DNA from: JBBRXJ01 sp038248505
GTDB taxonomy: Bacteria > Bacteroidota > Bacteroidia > Bacteroidales > JBBRXJ01
Assembly (NCBI GenBank): GCA_038248505.1
Contig: JBBRXJ010000026.1
Span: forward strand, 1 to 39,355
Length of the DNA: 39,355 nt
Reading direction: 5' to 3'
The position numbers and the translations under genes were made by a program. Positions 8,298 through 18,430 of the stretch are shown piece by piece (position 1 is the first letter of the stretch; the number at the start of each line of letters is the position of its first letter). A model generated the notes under the pieces. That model was given only the letters and a program-made list of their open reading frames with translations, searched no databases and was not told the origin of the DNA.

Positions 8298-10478
8298 ATG
8301 AAAAACATTTTAACTTTATTTTGTTTTTTGGTTTTCGCCACACCATTTCTTTTAGCTCAGGAAGTACTCTTTGAAGAAAACTTTGATTGCGGAACAAAGC
8401 CAGGATGGCAATATGGTGCCAAAGGCATAAATGGAGGTGTCGATAACAGATGCTCTTGGATGATAGGCATACCTCACGGCGCATATGGGCTTGATAAGCT
8501 TAAAAACGAACTCGGTAATCCGGATCCTACAATCGATCATACGGCTTCAAACGCTCTAAATTGTGTTGCAGGGCAAGGCTTAATGCCATTTTCTAAAATT
8601 GAAGGACAAGGTACTTATTATGGAAAATCAGACGAATGGCTAATTTCTCCAGCAATTAACTGTAGTAATTTTACTGAATCCAACTTAAAATTTTGGCGTT
8701 GGGCCAATTTTGGAGATAAAGAAGATGATTGTTTCATTGAAATATCAAACGATTCTATTAATTGGTACAAATTGCCCCATCCTAAAAACCCACGTGAGAA
8801 ACAATGGGTTGAAGTATCCGTTGATATTTCTTATTATGCTGACCGTAAAAATAAAGTTTATCTTAAATGGCGTTCAAAAACCAATAAAAGTGTATTGTAT
8901 TCAGGCTGGAATATAGATGATATTCAAGTTAGTGGTAATAATATTGTTAATGTAGGCTGGACAGGTTCTGTATCATCTAATTGGAGTAATCCTGCCAATT
9001 GGGGAATGAGTCGTTTGCCAGACACTACATCAAATATTACCATTTCAGCTTCCGTTGCAAACATGCCTGTTATGTCCTCGTGTTCCTATTCTATTAAATC
9101 AATTACCCTTGCACCTGGTGCATCATTGCAAATAAACAGTAATGCAAGTCTAAATGTATTAGGTAACCTCTTATTAAAAGCTTCAAATACACAGGTGGCC
9201 TCTATACTTGATTTAGGAATATTAAATGTAACTGGCACAAGTACAGTACAAACATGGGTACCATCAAAGCTTTGGACCTTAGTATCCTCTCCTGTTAATA
9301 ATGCTACTCGCTCACTTTTCTATAATTTTTCATACTATAGTGAAGTTGCTTCAGCATCAAACATCCGATATGCATGGAAAAAAGTATTACCTGAAACAAA
9401 TTACACCATGCAACCATTGGCTGGTTATAATGTATACAACATAAATAATGGCATTATAAACTATACTGGCAAATTAAATAAAGGATTATTTACCATTAAT
9501 TGTAACTATTCACAAGGTATTGAAAAGGATGTTAACAAAGGTTGGAACTTGATTGGAAATCCTTATCCTTCATATATTGATTGGGAATCAAACGCAATAG
9601 TTAAAAATAATCTAAACGATGCTATATATGTTTGGAACCCTACTACCAAAAGCTATTCTAGCTATGTAGATGGCATAGGAATTAATGGAGGTAGTCAATA
9701 TATTGCACCAACTGTAGGATTTTTTGTTAAAGCAGCTAATCAAGGTACAGGATATATTACAATAAATGACAATGCTCGTTTAGTTCGTATTCCCTCAACA
9801 TTTAAGAGTACAAATCCTTCGTCAATGATTCTCAAAATTCGTATCGCTTCATCGGCTTACACTGATGAAACCGTTCTTCGTTTTGAAACGTCAGCCAGCG
9901 AAGATTTTGATCCTACAAACGATGCTCAAAAAATGTTTTCATCCTATACTGAGGTACCTCAAATTTTCACAAATTTATCATCAGGCATGAGTATGGCAAT
10001 AAATACCTTGCCCTCAATTATGGGTGAAACAATTATTCCACTTCATACACAAGCTAACATAACAGGCAATTACAGTCTCCATTTTGATGGTCTTGACGCA
10101 TTCTATGATGGAGGCAATATTGTTCTTGAAGATATGTTAAGCGGAACCATTACTGACCTAAAACAAATAAATAACTACAACTATTCTTTTGGTACTGGTG
10201 AGTCAGAGAATCGCTTCGTTCTTCGTATCGGAGGTGCTGATTTAACAACAAAAGTTGAAGAATTAAAGAAATCGGATGCAAGTATCTATTCCTACGAAAA
10301 CCTATTATACATTAACACAAACGAATCGTCATTAATACAGATTCTTGATATTACTGGTCGTACAATTTTAAATACTGAGGTAAACGGAAAAACTGAAATA
10401 GAATTAAAGTCTGGTATTTATATTGTGAACATAAGCAATGCATCACAGGTGATATCTCGTAAAATTATTATCAAATAA
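8298..10478 (+). CDS. T9SS type A secreted surface protein with choice-of-anchor J-like domain
   Basis: A TTG codon at 8292 would add two residues. The ATG at 8298 starts a clean signal peptide (MKNILTLFCFLVFATPFLLAQ) and is preferred, giving 726 residues. Residues about 22-215 (VLFEENFDCGTKPGWQ ... GWNIDDIQVSG) look like the beta-sandwich choice-of-anchor J/MAM-like domain often found in secreted adhesins and peptidases. A long beta-rich middle follows with no catalytic motif that I recognise. The last 70 residues (LLYINTNESSLIQILDITGR, then SGIYIVNI and RKIIIK) form a type A T9SS sorting domain, so the protein should cross the outer membrane by T9SS and be cleaved and anchored or released. 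It is monocistronic, preceded by tandem CRP-like sites and followed by a strong hairpin. Confidence 0.85.
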   Translation: MKNILTLFCFLVFATPFLLAQEVLFEENFDCGTKPGWQYGAKGINGGVDNRCSWMIGIPHGAYGLDKLKNELGNPDPTIDHTASNALNCVAGQGLMPFSKIEGQGTYYGKSDEWLISPAINCSNFTESNLKFWRWANFGDKEDDCFIEISNDSINWYKLPHPKNPREKQWVEVSVDISYYADRKNKVYLKWRSKTNKSVLYSGWNIDDIQVSGNNIVNVGWTGSVSSNWSNPANWGMSRLPDTTSNITISASVANMPVMSSCSYSIKSITLAPGASLQINSNASLNVLGNLLLKASNTQVASILDLGILNVTGTSTVQTWVPSKLWTLVSSPVNNATRSLFYNFSYYSEVASASNIRYAWKKVLPETNYTMQPLAGYNVYNINNGIINYTGKLNKGLFTINCNYSQGIEKDVNKGWNLIGNPYPSYIDWESNAIVKNNLNDAIYVWNPTTKSYSSYVDGIGINGGSQYIAPTVGFFVKAANQGTGYITINDNARLVRIPSTFKSTNPSSMILKIRIASSAYTDETVLRFETSASEDFDPTNDAQKMFSSYTEVPQIFTNLSSGMSMAINTLPSIMGETIIPLHTQANITGNYSLHFDGLDAFYDGGNIVLEDMLSGTITDLKQINNYNYSFGTGESENRFVLRIGGADLTTKVEELKKSDASIYSYENLLYINTNESSLIQILDITGRTILNTEVNGKTEIELKSGIYIVNISNASQVISRKIIIK

Positions 10479-10496
10479 AAAATATATTTGATGCAT

Positions 10497-10538
10497 AAAG
10501 GGCAAATAATATAAGACGTACTTATCTATTTGCCCTTT
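10497..10538. terminator. Bidirectional intrinsic terminator
   Basis: AAAGGGCAAATA (10497-10508) pairs perfectly with TATTTGCCCTTT (10527-10538), a 12-bp stem with an 18-base loop. It lies between the converging surface protein gene and mqnC. A/T-rich tracts on both sides can serve either direction. Confidence 0.75.
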
Positions 10539-10565
10539 CTATTTTTGATGTTTTTACTTTCTGTT

Positions 10566-11660
10566 TTAAAAACCTAAGGTATCTTCAAACCTTTGATTAC
10601 GATGATAAGGCGAATAGCCGGCTCGAATAATAATATTGCGTATATCATCGGCATTCATCACATTGTTAGCTCCAGCCGACGACACCACATTTTCCTCAAT
10701 CATTATTGAACCCATATCATTTGCTCCTGCGTGTAAGCACAAACTTGCGGTTTCTGCGCCAACAGTCAGCCACGAGGCTTGTATGTTTGAAATATTATTT
10801 AAAAGTATTCGACTTATTGAAATCAAGCGAATATAATCAAGAGCTGTAATTTGCGATAAAACGCCTTTCTTTTCTTTAAGGACGGTACCTGAATCTTGAA
10901 AAGGCCATGGAATAAAAGAGAGAAATCCATAGGTTCCTTCGGGCTTTTTATTTTGTAAATTTCTAATTAGGAGAAGATGTTCCATACGTTCTCTTTCGGT
11001 TTCAATATGGCCAAACATCATGGTAGCAGATGTAGGGATATTAGCTACATGCGCCGCGTGCATAGCGTTTAGCCACTCAGCAGTATTTGCCTTGGCAGGT
11101 GATATTTCGCTTCGTACTCTATCAGAAAGAATTTCGGCACCTGCACCAGGAAGCGAATCGAGCCCAGCATCAATCAATCGGCGAATAACATCACCGTATG
11201 ACAAGCCTGCTTTTTTAGCTAGGTAAACCACTTCGGGCGGACCAAGTGCATGGAGTTTTAATTTGGGAAATTCTTTTTTAAGATTGTTAAACAATTCCTC
11301 ATAATATTCAATACCTAATTGCGGATGAAGTCCTCCTTGCAATAAAAGTTGCTCACCACCAAGAGCAAGGGTTTCCTTAATCTTCTCCCTATACAATTCA
11401 AGCGATGTAATATATGAATCATCATCTTTTGATACGCGGCAAAAATTACAAAATTTACATTGCGAAATACAAACATTTGTAATATTTACATTACGATCAA
11501 TGATCCATCCTACTTTATTTTCCGGATGTAATTTTCTCCGAATAGTATCCGCTACAAGCATTAATTCATGCAAAGGCGCCTTTTCATAAAGTGCGAGCGC
11601 ATCATCAATCTCAATATCTTTAAGATCTATAGCTTGTTTATATAATTGTTGCCTATCCAT
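10566..11660 (-). CDS. mqnC: MqnC, cyclic dehypoxanthinyl futalosine synthase (radical SAM)
   Basis: A 364-residue radical-SAM enzyme. The [4Fe-4S] motif is C64-x3-C68-x2-C71 (CISQCKFC). MqnC-like blocks follow: LLLQGGLHPQLGIEYYEELF, then LHALGPPEV, GLDSLPGAGAEILSDRVR, SATMMFGHIET and GFLSFIPWPFQ. MqnC cyclises dehypoxanthine futalosine in the futalosine route to menaquinone, so this organism probably makes respiratory quinone by that pathway rather than the classical MenFDHCEB route. The other mqn genes are not in the window. The gene is 79 bp downstream of ettA on the same strand and could share its transcript. MqnE is a related alternative, but the GGLHP/SATMMFG pattern fits MqnC better. 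Confidence 0.88.
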   Translation of the reverse strand: MDRQQLYKQAIDLKDIEIDDALALYEKAPLHELMLVADTIRRKLHPENKVGWIIDRNVNITNVCISQCKFCNFCRVSKDDDSYITSLELYREKIKETLALGGEQLLLQGGLHPQLGIEYYEELFNNLKKEFPKLKLHALGPPEVVYLAKKAGLSYGDVIRRLIDAGLDSLPGAGAEILSDRVRSEISPAKANTAEWLNAMHAAHVANIPTSATMMFGHIETERERMEHLLLIRNLQNKKPEGTYGFLSFIPWPFQDSGTVLKEKKGVLSQITALDYIRLISISRILLNNISNIQASWLTVGAETASLCLHAGANDMGSIMIEENVVSSAGANNVMNADDIRNIIIRAGYSPYHRNQRFEDTLGF

Positions 11661-11739
11661 ATTTTAGTGACTAAGGATGAGTGATCGGTAATGAATGAAT
11701 TGGCTCATCTCTTCATCTCCGCCTCGACGGATCAAAAAT

Positions 11740-13413
11740 CTAAATAATCGCTAATTTCTTATATCGAAAACGTTTGGGTTCAACATTACCCATTCTCTTT
11801 TTACGATTCTCTTCATACTCAGAAAAACCACCTTCAAAATAAACCACTTTAGCATCGCCTTCAAAAGCAATGATATGGGTACATACACGGTCAAGAAACC
11901 AACGGTCATGTGAAATAATTACGGCACAACCGGCAAAATTCTCAATACCTTCTTCAAGTGCACGAAGGGTATTAACGTCAAGATCATTGGTAGGCTCATC
12001 GAGCAAAAGCACGTTAGCTCCAGCTTTTAAAGTAAGCGCTAGATGTAAACGATTACGTTCACCGCCTGATAAAACGCTACATTTTTTACTCTGATCAGCA
12101 CCGCTAAAATTAAATCGACCAATATATGCACGAGCATTTACAGGCTTTCCGCAAACCATAATATTTTCAGTACCGCCCGAAACAACATCAAAAACACTTT
12201 TTTCAGGATCAATTTCTTTATGCACCTGATCGGCATAACCCAAGACCACGGTTTCACCTATTCGGAATGTACCGGCATCGGCTTTCTCCTCTCCCATTAT
12301 CATACGGAAAAGTGTAGTTTTACCAGCACCGTTTGGACCAATAATACCTACCACTCCGGCTGGAGGTAAACTGAAATTAAAATTTTCAATTAATTGACGT
12401 TCACCAAATCCTTTTGAAAGACCTTCAGCAATAATTACGTCATTACCTAGTCGTGGGCCAGCTGGAATAAAAATTTCAAGCTTGTCTTCCTTTTGTTTGG
12501 TATCTTCATTTAACATTTTTTCATAATTTTGTAAACGAGCTTTACCTTTAGCTTGACGACCTTTAGCACCTTGGCGAACCCATTCTAACTCGCGATCTAA
12601 ACTCTTTTTACGACGGCTTTCCACTTTTTCTTCTTGCGCCATACGTGTTGTTTTCTGCTCTAACCAAGAGGTATAATTGCCTTGATATGGAATTCCCTCG
12701 CCACGGTCAAGCTCTAAAATCCAACCAGCCACATTATCTAAGAAGTAACGATCATGCGTTACAGCAATAACGGTACCTTTATATTGCTTCAAGTGCATCT
12801 CAAGCCAGAGAATGGTTTCAGCATCTAAATGGTTGGTAGGCTCATCAAGTAATAAAATTTCAGGTTCCTGTAAAAGTAGTCTGCAGAGAGCGACACGGCG
12901 GCGTTCTCCGCCAGATAATACTTTGATCGGAGTATCACTTTCAGGACAATTCAATGATGCCATGGATTGCTCTAAACGATTATCCAAATTCCATAAATCA
13001 TACTGTTCAATCTGCTCCGTTAATGCAGCTTGTCTGTCACAAAGTTTGGTCATTTCGTCATCCGTCATGGGCTCTGCAAACTTATTATTCACGGCATCAT
13101 AATCATTCAAAATATCCATATATTTTTGAACACCTTCACGAATAATTTCAATTACCGTTTTATTCTCATCTAACTTAGGCTCCTGCTCCAGCATACCTAC
13201 CCCATAGCCTGGTGAAAACACAACATCACCCTGATATTCGGTTTCAATACCTGCAATAATTTTAAGCAAGGTGGACTTTCCAGAGCCATTAAGACCCAAA
13301 ATACCAATTTTTGCTCCGTAGTAAAATGACAAATAAATGTCTTTGAGAATGGTCTTGTTAGTATTTAGTGTTTTGGTAACATTTACCATTGAAAAGATAA
13401 TCTGACGATCCAT
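11740..13413 (-). CDS. ettA: EttA, ABC-F energy-dependent translational throttle protein
   Basis: A 557-residue soluble protein with two ABC ATPase domains and no membrane segments. Domain 1 has Walker A GLNGSGKST (residues 40-48), signature LSGGERRR, Walker B LLLDEPTNHLD and H-loop VTHDRYFLD. Domain 2 has GPNGAGKTT, LSGGERNR, LLLDEPTNDLD and ISHDRWFLD. Between them lies the basic coiled-coil P-site tRNA interaction motif (about 245-310: RRKKSLDRELEWVRQGAKGR and beyond). Length and motif set match EttA, which binds the ribosomal E site and gates the first elongation cycle by ATP/ADP ratio. mqnC follows on the same strand. Confidence 0.93.
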   Translation of the reverse strand: MDRQIIFSMVNVTKTLNTNKTILKDIYLSFYYGAKIGILGLNGSGKSTLLKIIAGIETEYQGDVVFSPGYGVGMLEQEPKLDENKTVIEIIREGVQKYMDILNDYDAVNNKFAEPMTDDEMTKLCDRQAALTEQIEQYDLWNLDNRLEQSMASLNCPESDTPIKVLSGGERRRVALCRLLLQEPEILLLDEPTNHLDAETILWLEMHLKQYKGTVIAVTHDRYFLDNVAGWILELDRGEGIPYQGNYTSWLEQKTTRMAQEEKVESRRKKSLDRELEWVRQGAKGRQAKGKARLQNYEKMLNEDTKQKEDKLEIFIPAGPRLGNDVIIAEGLSKGFGERQLIENFNFSLPPAGVVGIIGPNGAGKTTLFRMIMGEEKADAGTFRIGETVVLGYADQVHKEIDPEKSVFDVVSGGTENIMVCGKPVNARAYIGRFNFSGADQSKKCSVLSGGERNRLHLALTLKAGANVLLLDEPTNDLDVNTLRALEEGIENFAGCAVIISHDRWFLDRVCTHIIAFEGDAKVVYFEGGFSEYEENRKKRMGNVEPKRFRYKKLAII

Positions 13414-13926
13414 GAAAAAAGTTTTTATGTTAGTGTTTATAATTCAATTAATTACTAAGCCTATTGGGGGTTTTTAGGAATTCAAAATTGCATATAAAAA
13501 TTGTATCTGTAGCGGATGTTTGAATGAATTTTAATAAACAGATGTAATGTGTTGAAATATCTATAATTAGCAGATAAGACAGAGCAAATTTTGAGATTGT
13601 CGTTTGTTCTTTTTTATAGCTTTTAAAGTATTTACAAAAAGGTGATAAAAAATGAATTCGCTTTATGGCCGCGAGTTTTTTACAAAATTCACTGCAAATA
13701 GACCCTGCGCTTAACATCGGCAAACACATCCTTAGGCAATCTCTTAAACAAGAATAGCAAATGACCTATTTTTGAACATTAAATGAATCACTAAAATATA
13801 AGAGGCTAGTTTTCTTGTATAATTAAGCATTTAAGACTAGCTAACCACTATTGGTACAAACTGATAAAAAACAATTAATTGTCAGTTAAAAAAAAATTAC
13901 TATCTTTTAACCCTAAACCTAAGCAA
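13414..13926. other. Intergenic region between divergent ettA and the adhesin gene
   Basis: About 510 AT-rich bases without a convincing gene. A 93-codon minus-strand open frame (13448-13729) has a Cys/Ile/Phe-rich product with no recognisable domain or signal, and I do not call it. The right end holds the adhesin promoter and an overlapping palindrome, listed separately. Confidence 0.45.
13859..13908 (+). promoter_or_regulatory. Bacteroidota-type promoter with overlapping palindromes
   Basis: TTG (13879-13881), 19 bases, then TATCTTTT (13901-13908) closely matches the TTG-N19-TAnnTTTG pattern of Bacteroidota promoters, placing transcription start near 13915, about 12 bases before the ATG at 13927. 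The perfect palindrome ACAATTAATTGT (13871-13882) covers the -33 element, and AACTGA (13859-13864) with TCAGTT (13882-13887) forms a wider inverted repeat around it. A repressor could bind there. The same TTG is the first codon of the longer open frame, which argues against that start. Confidence 0.5.
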
Positions 13927-16900
13927 ATGAAAAGTAAAGAGATTCTATTTTTAGTCTTTTTCATAAGTCTATTAAGCAATATTTATGCACAACATTATCA
14001 AAGCTTTGAAACAACAACGTCAAAACCTGTTTGTTGGGCTGGCGCCACTTTTACAAGCAAATCAAACTTAACATTAAATGGTACATGCAAGTCCATTCTT
14101 GAAGGAAACAGAGCCTGCGAGTCGGGGCAAAACGCATCAGGACTAAGCATAGGATCACCAAACTGGTTACGAACGGCACAGTTCGCATTATCTGGAACAA
14201 CAACTTCTGAATGGATATCTGTATGGTACCGAAGTGGAAATTTCACACCAGCACAAGTATGTAATTACAAAATTTGGTTAGAGAATCAAACAACTCTTGC
14301 CCTAACAGGAGTTTCTCCTTTGATAATAGTAGCTGGGACTACAGATACTACATGGATGAATGCAAAATATAATTTTCCAAATGTTGTCGCAGGCAATTAT
14401 AAATTAGTATTCGAAGCTATAACAGCAACCAATCGTATTGTTTTTGATGCCTTCAATTCATCGGTTAATATTAATGGTGGGCCTACAAGTACTGATGTTT
14501 CAATTGGTATTAGTAGTGGAAGTTTATGCGATTTTGGCATAAAAACATTTGTCGCCAATGTGTCAAATCCGGCAAGTACCTTAAGATTCAAATGGCTTGT
14601 TAACCACGATAGCGTTGGAACTACAGATACATACACAGGTTTATTAACAACAGGCGACTCAATATGGGTAAGCATTTACACCATTGGTCCCAATGTAGAC
14701 GATTGTCCTACAATAATGAACTCAGCTTTTTTAAGAATAACTGCATGTTCAGGTATCATAACCATAAATTCACTTTCTCAACATACCATTTGTCAAGGCC
14801 AAACTACAGGTGTAAACATAGCTTATACAGCCAGTGTTGCAGGTACACCAACATACACAGCCGAACTTTCTAATTTAAATAGCAAGAGCTTCTCTGCAAC
14901 ACCACTTAATGTAGGATCTAGTTTATTAAGTCCTATTAACAGTAGCTTCCCCAATAGCCTTTCAATTGGAAAATACTATATACGTGTTCGTGCATCCTCT
15001 GGTGAAATATCAACAAATCTAGATAGTATTGTTGTTGTTGCAAAAGATATTGTAACCGTACTTACCGACACAACCGTTTGTTACGGTACTCCGGCCTATC
15101 TTAGAGCATCTACTGGCGTTAGTTTTAAATGGAGCACAAATGCAGCATCTGCTACAACCAAAACCATTAGTGTTATACCATTAGCTTCTGATGATTATGC
15201 TGTTACAATAACCGACCCAAATGGGTGTCAAACTCAAGATCATGCACATGTTACGGTTGTAGCCAATCCTGTAGCAGCAGCAGGTGTAAACAAAGTGATT
15301 TGCCTTGGCGATACTGCAAGTATTACTGGTACTGGGGTTGGAAATTATTTATGGAGCAATAGTGCAACTACTGCTACTATAAAAGTTAATCCGAACATTG
15401 GAACAAATTATATTTTAAGAGTTACCAATTCATATACCTGTAAAGATACGGCTAGTGTTTATGTAACAGTAAATCCTCGCCCAAACGCAGGGGCAGGAAT
15501 AGACCAAACAGTCTGTAATGGCACACAAGTTACACTTACCGCAACTGGTATAGGAAATTATAATTGGAGTACTGGACAAACGAGTCAAACCATACAAACA
15601 ACGCCAAGTGCAACTACAGACTATACACTTACTGTTACAAATAGTTTCTCCTGTTCTGATAAAGATACCGTCATAGTAAATATTAATCCTCTTCCAATTG
15701 TTAATGCAGGTAAGGATACTAGCATATTATACAATACGCAAGTATTATTAAATGCAACAGCAAGTAACGTTAGCTATCTATGGTCACCTGCTGACTCGCT
15801 TAATTCATCAGCGATACAAGATCCTCTTAGTATTAAATTGCATAAGACCATAGTGTACACCTTACTTGTTGAGCATAACACAACGCATTGCAAAAATAGC
15901 GATCAGGTAACGATAACAGTCACAGGTGGCGTTTTGAGTACAGATGCAATAAGTAACAAAGCAGGTATATGCTCTGGCGACAGCCTCATTATCTCAGCTT
16001 TGCCAAGCGGTGGCTCAGGCACCTACACTTATATTTGGAGTTCAAAACCGGCTGGCTATAGCTCAACACAAAGAGCAGACACACTTAAACCTGCAATTAA
16101 TACGAAGTATTATGTAACCATTAATGATGGTTTTAATACAGACATTGATTCTGTTTCTGTAAATGCTTATAGCAAGCCAACAGCAAACGCAGGTAGAGAT
16201 ACCTCCATTTGCTTAGATGCCTCGGTTAATATGTATGCTAGTGGTGGTGGAACGTATCTTTGGCATAATGGAAGCACTCAGAACTCAATAAGCCTAACAC
16301 CTCCAAGCTCAAATCGTGCCTATATAACCGTTACCAATGCAAATAATTGTACCGATACCAATAGTGTTGGCATACAAATTTATTCCCTCCCAATTGCTAA
16401 TGCAGGCAACGACAGTACTATTGCTGAGACCACGATAGGTCACCTAAATGGAAGTGCTACAGGAGGCCATAGTCCATATTCCTTTTTATGGGCTCCCGCT
16501 AGTATGGTCAGCAATCAAAATACAGCGAAACCATTAACCACAGCACTAAATGCACAACAAACATTTACATTAAAGGTAACAGATAATGTAGGCTGTATTG
16601 ATAGAGACACTGTTACAATAAGCGTTGAGAGACCCGCAGTAGTTGTTATTAATTCAGATAATCCAATAAATAATAATGCACAAGTTTGCCTAAAAGATTC
16701 GCTCACACTTACGGCAAATGTTAGCGAAGGCTCTGGCACTTTTAATTACTTATGGTGGTCATCTCCTGCTGGTACAAATAGAACAAACGCAAACATAAAG
16801 GTTTCCCCAAATACAAATTCCGATTATTATGTAAGAGTGCTTGATATCGTTCGAAATGATACCGTTTATGATACCATTCACGTTTTTATAAGACCACTCC

Positions 16901-17400
16901 CCACAGCAGAAGCAGGTATTGACACCTTTGTGTTTAAGGGCGGAACAGTCCATGTAAATGCCTCGGGGGGCACATCCTATCGATGGACACCCGCTGAGTA
17001 TATTGAGGGCGATGCTAACCTTGCTAGTCCTGCTCTTATGCCTGACGTAGATATGCTTTTCTATGTTGAAGCTATTACAGAATTCAATTGCAAAAATACA
17101 GACAGTATATATGTTCTGGTTAGAGACTTTCAAGTATTCGTACCAGAGGCTTTCACACCTAATGGCGATAATACAAACGACACTTGTTATGTTGAGACGC
17201 TCGGCATCAAGTCAATAGTTTTTAAAGTATACAATCGCTGGGGCGAACTGGTATTTGAAACCAATGAAATGGGTAAAGGTTGGGATGGAAGTCACCGTGG
17301 TGTTATTCAACATAGTCAGACCTTCGGGTATACATTAAAAGCTGTAGATTTAACCGATGGTACAAATGAATACAAAGGAATAATTAGCATCTTCAGATAA
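13927..17400 (+). CDS. Large Ig/PKD-repeat adhesin with type B (gliding motility) T9SS domain
   Basis: The frame is open from a TTG at 13879, but the ATG at 13927 starts the signal peptide (MKSKEILFLVFFISLLSNIYAQ) and follows a good promoter, giving 1157 residues. The N-terminal 190 or so form a beta-sandwich, carbohydrate-binding-like region. From about residue 376 there are nine Ig/PKD-like repeats of 70-90 residues. Each starts near an AGxDxxxC block (for example NAGAGIDQTVC, TANAGRDTSIC) and has a central YxWS or YLW and a TVT-rich final strand. The last 90 residues (FVPEAFTPNGDNTNDTC, VYNRWGELVFET, GWDGS) are the CHU_C/gliding-motility-associated type B T9SS domain. It is likely a surface adhesin like SprB, only much smaller. 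PorP/SprF follows 8 bp later. Confidence 0.88.
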   Translation: MKSKEILFLVFFISLLSNIYAQHYQSFETTTSKPVCWAGATFTSKSNLTLNGTCKSILEGNRACESGQNASGLSIGSPNWLRTAQFALSGTTTSEWISVWYRSGNFTPAQVCNYKIWLENQTTLALTGVSPLIIVAGTTDTTWMNAKYNFPNVVAGNYKLVFEAITATNRIVFDAFNSSVNINGGPTSTDVSIGISSGSLCDFGIKTFVANVSNPASTLRFKWLVNHDSVGTTDTYTGLLTTGDSIWVSIYTIGPNVDDCPTIMNSAFLRITACSGIITINSLSQHTICQGQTTGVNIAYTASVAGTPTYTAELSNLNSKSFSATPLNVGSSLLSPINSSFPNSLSIGKYYIRVRASSGEISTNLDSIVVVAKDIVTVLTDTTVCYGTPAYLRASTGVSFKWSTNAASATTKTISVIPLASDDYAVTITDPNGCQTQDHAHVTVVANPVAAAGVNKVICLGDTASITGTGVGNYLWSNSATTATIKVNPNIGTNYILRVTNSYTCKDTASVYVTVNPRPNAGAGIDQTVCNGTQVTLTATGIGNYNWSTGQTSQTIQTTPSATTDYTLTVTNSFSCSDKDTVIVNINPLPIVNAGKDTSILYNTQVLLNATASNVSYLWSPADSLNSSAIQDPLSIKLHKTIVYTLLVEHNTTHCKNSDQVTITVTGGVLSTDAISNKAGICSGDSLIISALPSGGSGTYTYIWSSKPAGYSSTQRADTLKPAINTKYYVTINDGFNTDIDSVSVNAYSKPTANAGRDTSICLDASVNMYASGGGTYLWHNGSTQNSISLTPPSSNRAYITVTNANNCTDTNSVGIQIYSLPIANAGNDSTIAETTIGHLNGSATGGHSPYSFLWAPASMVSNQNTAKPLTTALNAQQTFTLKVTDNVGCIDRDTVTISVERPAVVVINSDNPINNNAQVCLKDSLTLTANVSEGSGTFNYLWWSSPAGTNRTNANIKVSPNTNSDYYVRVLDIVRNDTVYDTIHVFIRPLPTAEAGIDTFVFKGGTVHVNASGGTSYRWTPAEYIEGDANLASPALMPDVDMLFYVEAITEFNCKNTDSIYVLVRDFQVFVPEAFTPNGDNTNDTCYVETLGIKSIVFKVYNRWGELVFETNEMGKGWDGSHRGVIQHSQTFGYTLKAVDLTDGTNEYKGIISIFR

Positions 17401-17408
17401 ACCATATC

Positions 17409-18416
17409 ATGAAAAAAACATTAACTTTATTACTATTGATTTATCTCTCGTGTTCAGGGATACTCAAAGCGCAAGATGTTCATTTCTCGCAATTCTATTC
17501 TGCATCTATGTTGCTTAACCCAGCTCTCACTGGTTTTGCTCGAAATGACTTTCAAGTTGTTTTGAATTATCGAAATCAAAACAATGGATTAATACCTTAC
17601 AGCACTTACGCTGCATCAACCGATATGAAAGTGGCTCGTATTAAAACACAACCCAACGTTTTTGCAGTAGGCTTTGCTGCAGTTGTTGATAATGTTGATA
17701 GAGGCAAAATACAATCAATGAATATGCTTGGCTCAGCGGCTTATCATTTATGTTTATCAAAAGTTAAAAGCACTTTTATTAATGCTGGTTTACAAGTGGG
17801 AATGATGCAGAGAGTAAGCGATCCAAATGGCTTCTCATACCCTTCACAATGGAATGACCAATTAGGATACATTGAAACACAAGATAATAATGAGCAATTT
17901 GCAGCACAACAAACCACCAATTTAGATATGAATGGAGGTTTATTTTTCTTCTCAAAACCCAAACCCAATATTGCAATATTTGCAGGTGCTGCTGCAACTC
18001 ATATAAATAGGCCTAAAGAAAAGTTTTTAGGCTTTGATGAACGCATGCCTAGCCGAATAGTTTTTCATGGAGGTACCCGATTTAAAGTATCTGAAGTGAT
18101 AAGCATGATGCCCAATATGATTGTAATGGTTCATAATAAATCGCGTGAAATATCAGAAGGAACATCCGTAATATACAAATTAGGAGAAAGCAAAAACAAT
18201 CTTCGTATGGGTGCATGGTATAGACATAGCGATAGAGGCCTTATATTTAGTGCTGGTATTGACATACAAGATTTTCAATTTACAGTCAGTTCCGATTTCG
18301 TATCACGCGTACAAAGCTTAAGCAAAACATCAGGAGCATTTGAATTTTCACTTATATACTCGTCATCCATGCGCGAGAGCGCAGACTTAGAAGCTAACCC
18401 CAGAAATAAATACTAA
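17409..18416 (+). CDS. PorP/SprF-family type IX secretion outer-membrane protein
   Basis: A 335-residue protein with a signal peptide (MKKTLTLLLLIYLSCSGILKAQ). The diagnostic start of the mature protein, DVHFSQFYSASMLLNPALTG, is the PorP/SprF signature. The rest is a predicted 14-strand outer-membrane barrel. SprF-type proteins help type B cargo reach and stay on the surface in Flavobacterium johnsoniae, and the gene lies 8 bp after such a cargo gene. It is therefore probably the dedicated partner of the adhesin encoded upstream rather than the core PorP of the secretion machine. The next gene starts 14 bp downstream, making a three-gene operon. Confidence 0.9.
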   Translation: MKKTLTLLLLIYLSCSGILKAQDVHFSQFYSASMLLNPALTGFARNDFQVVLNYRNQNNGLIPYSTYAASTDMKVARIKTQPNVFAVGFAAVVDNVDRGKIQSMNMLGSAAYHLCLSKVKSTFINAGLQVGMMQRVSDPNGFSYPSQWNDQLGYIETQDNNEQFAAQQTTNLDMNGGLFFFSKPKPNIAIFAGAAATHINRPKEKFLGFDERMPSRIVFHGGTRFKVSEVISMMPNMIVMVHNKSREISEGTSVIYKLGESKNNLRMGAWYRHSDRGLIFSAGIDIQDFQFTVSSDFVSRVQSLSKTSGAFEFSLIYSSSMRESADLEANPRNKY

Positions 18417-18430
18417 CAGATTTCCATATC

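Noticed and set aside
13448..13729. 93-codon minus-strand open frame upstream of ettA
   Set aside because: Composition looks like translated AT-rich intergenic DNA, and no promoter or recognisable motif was seen.
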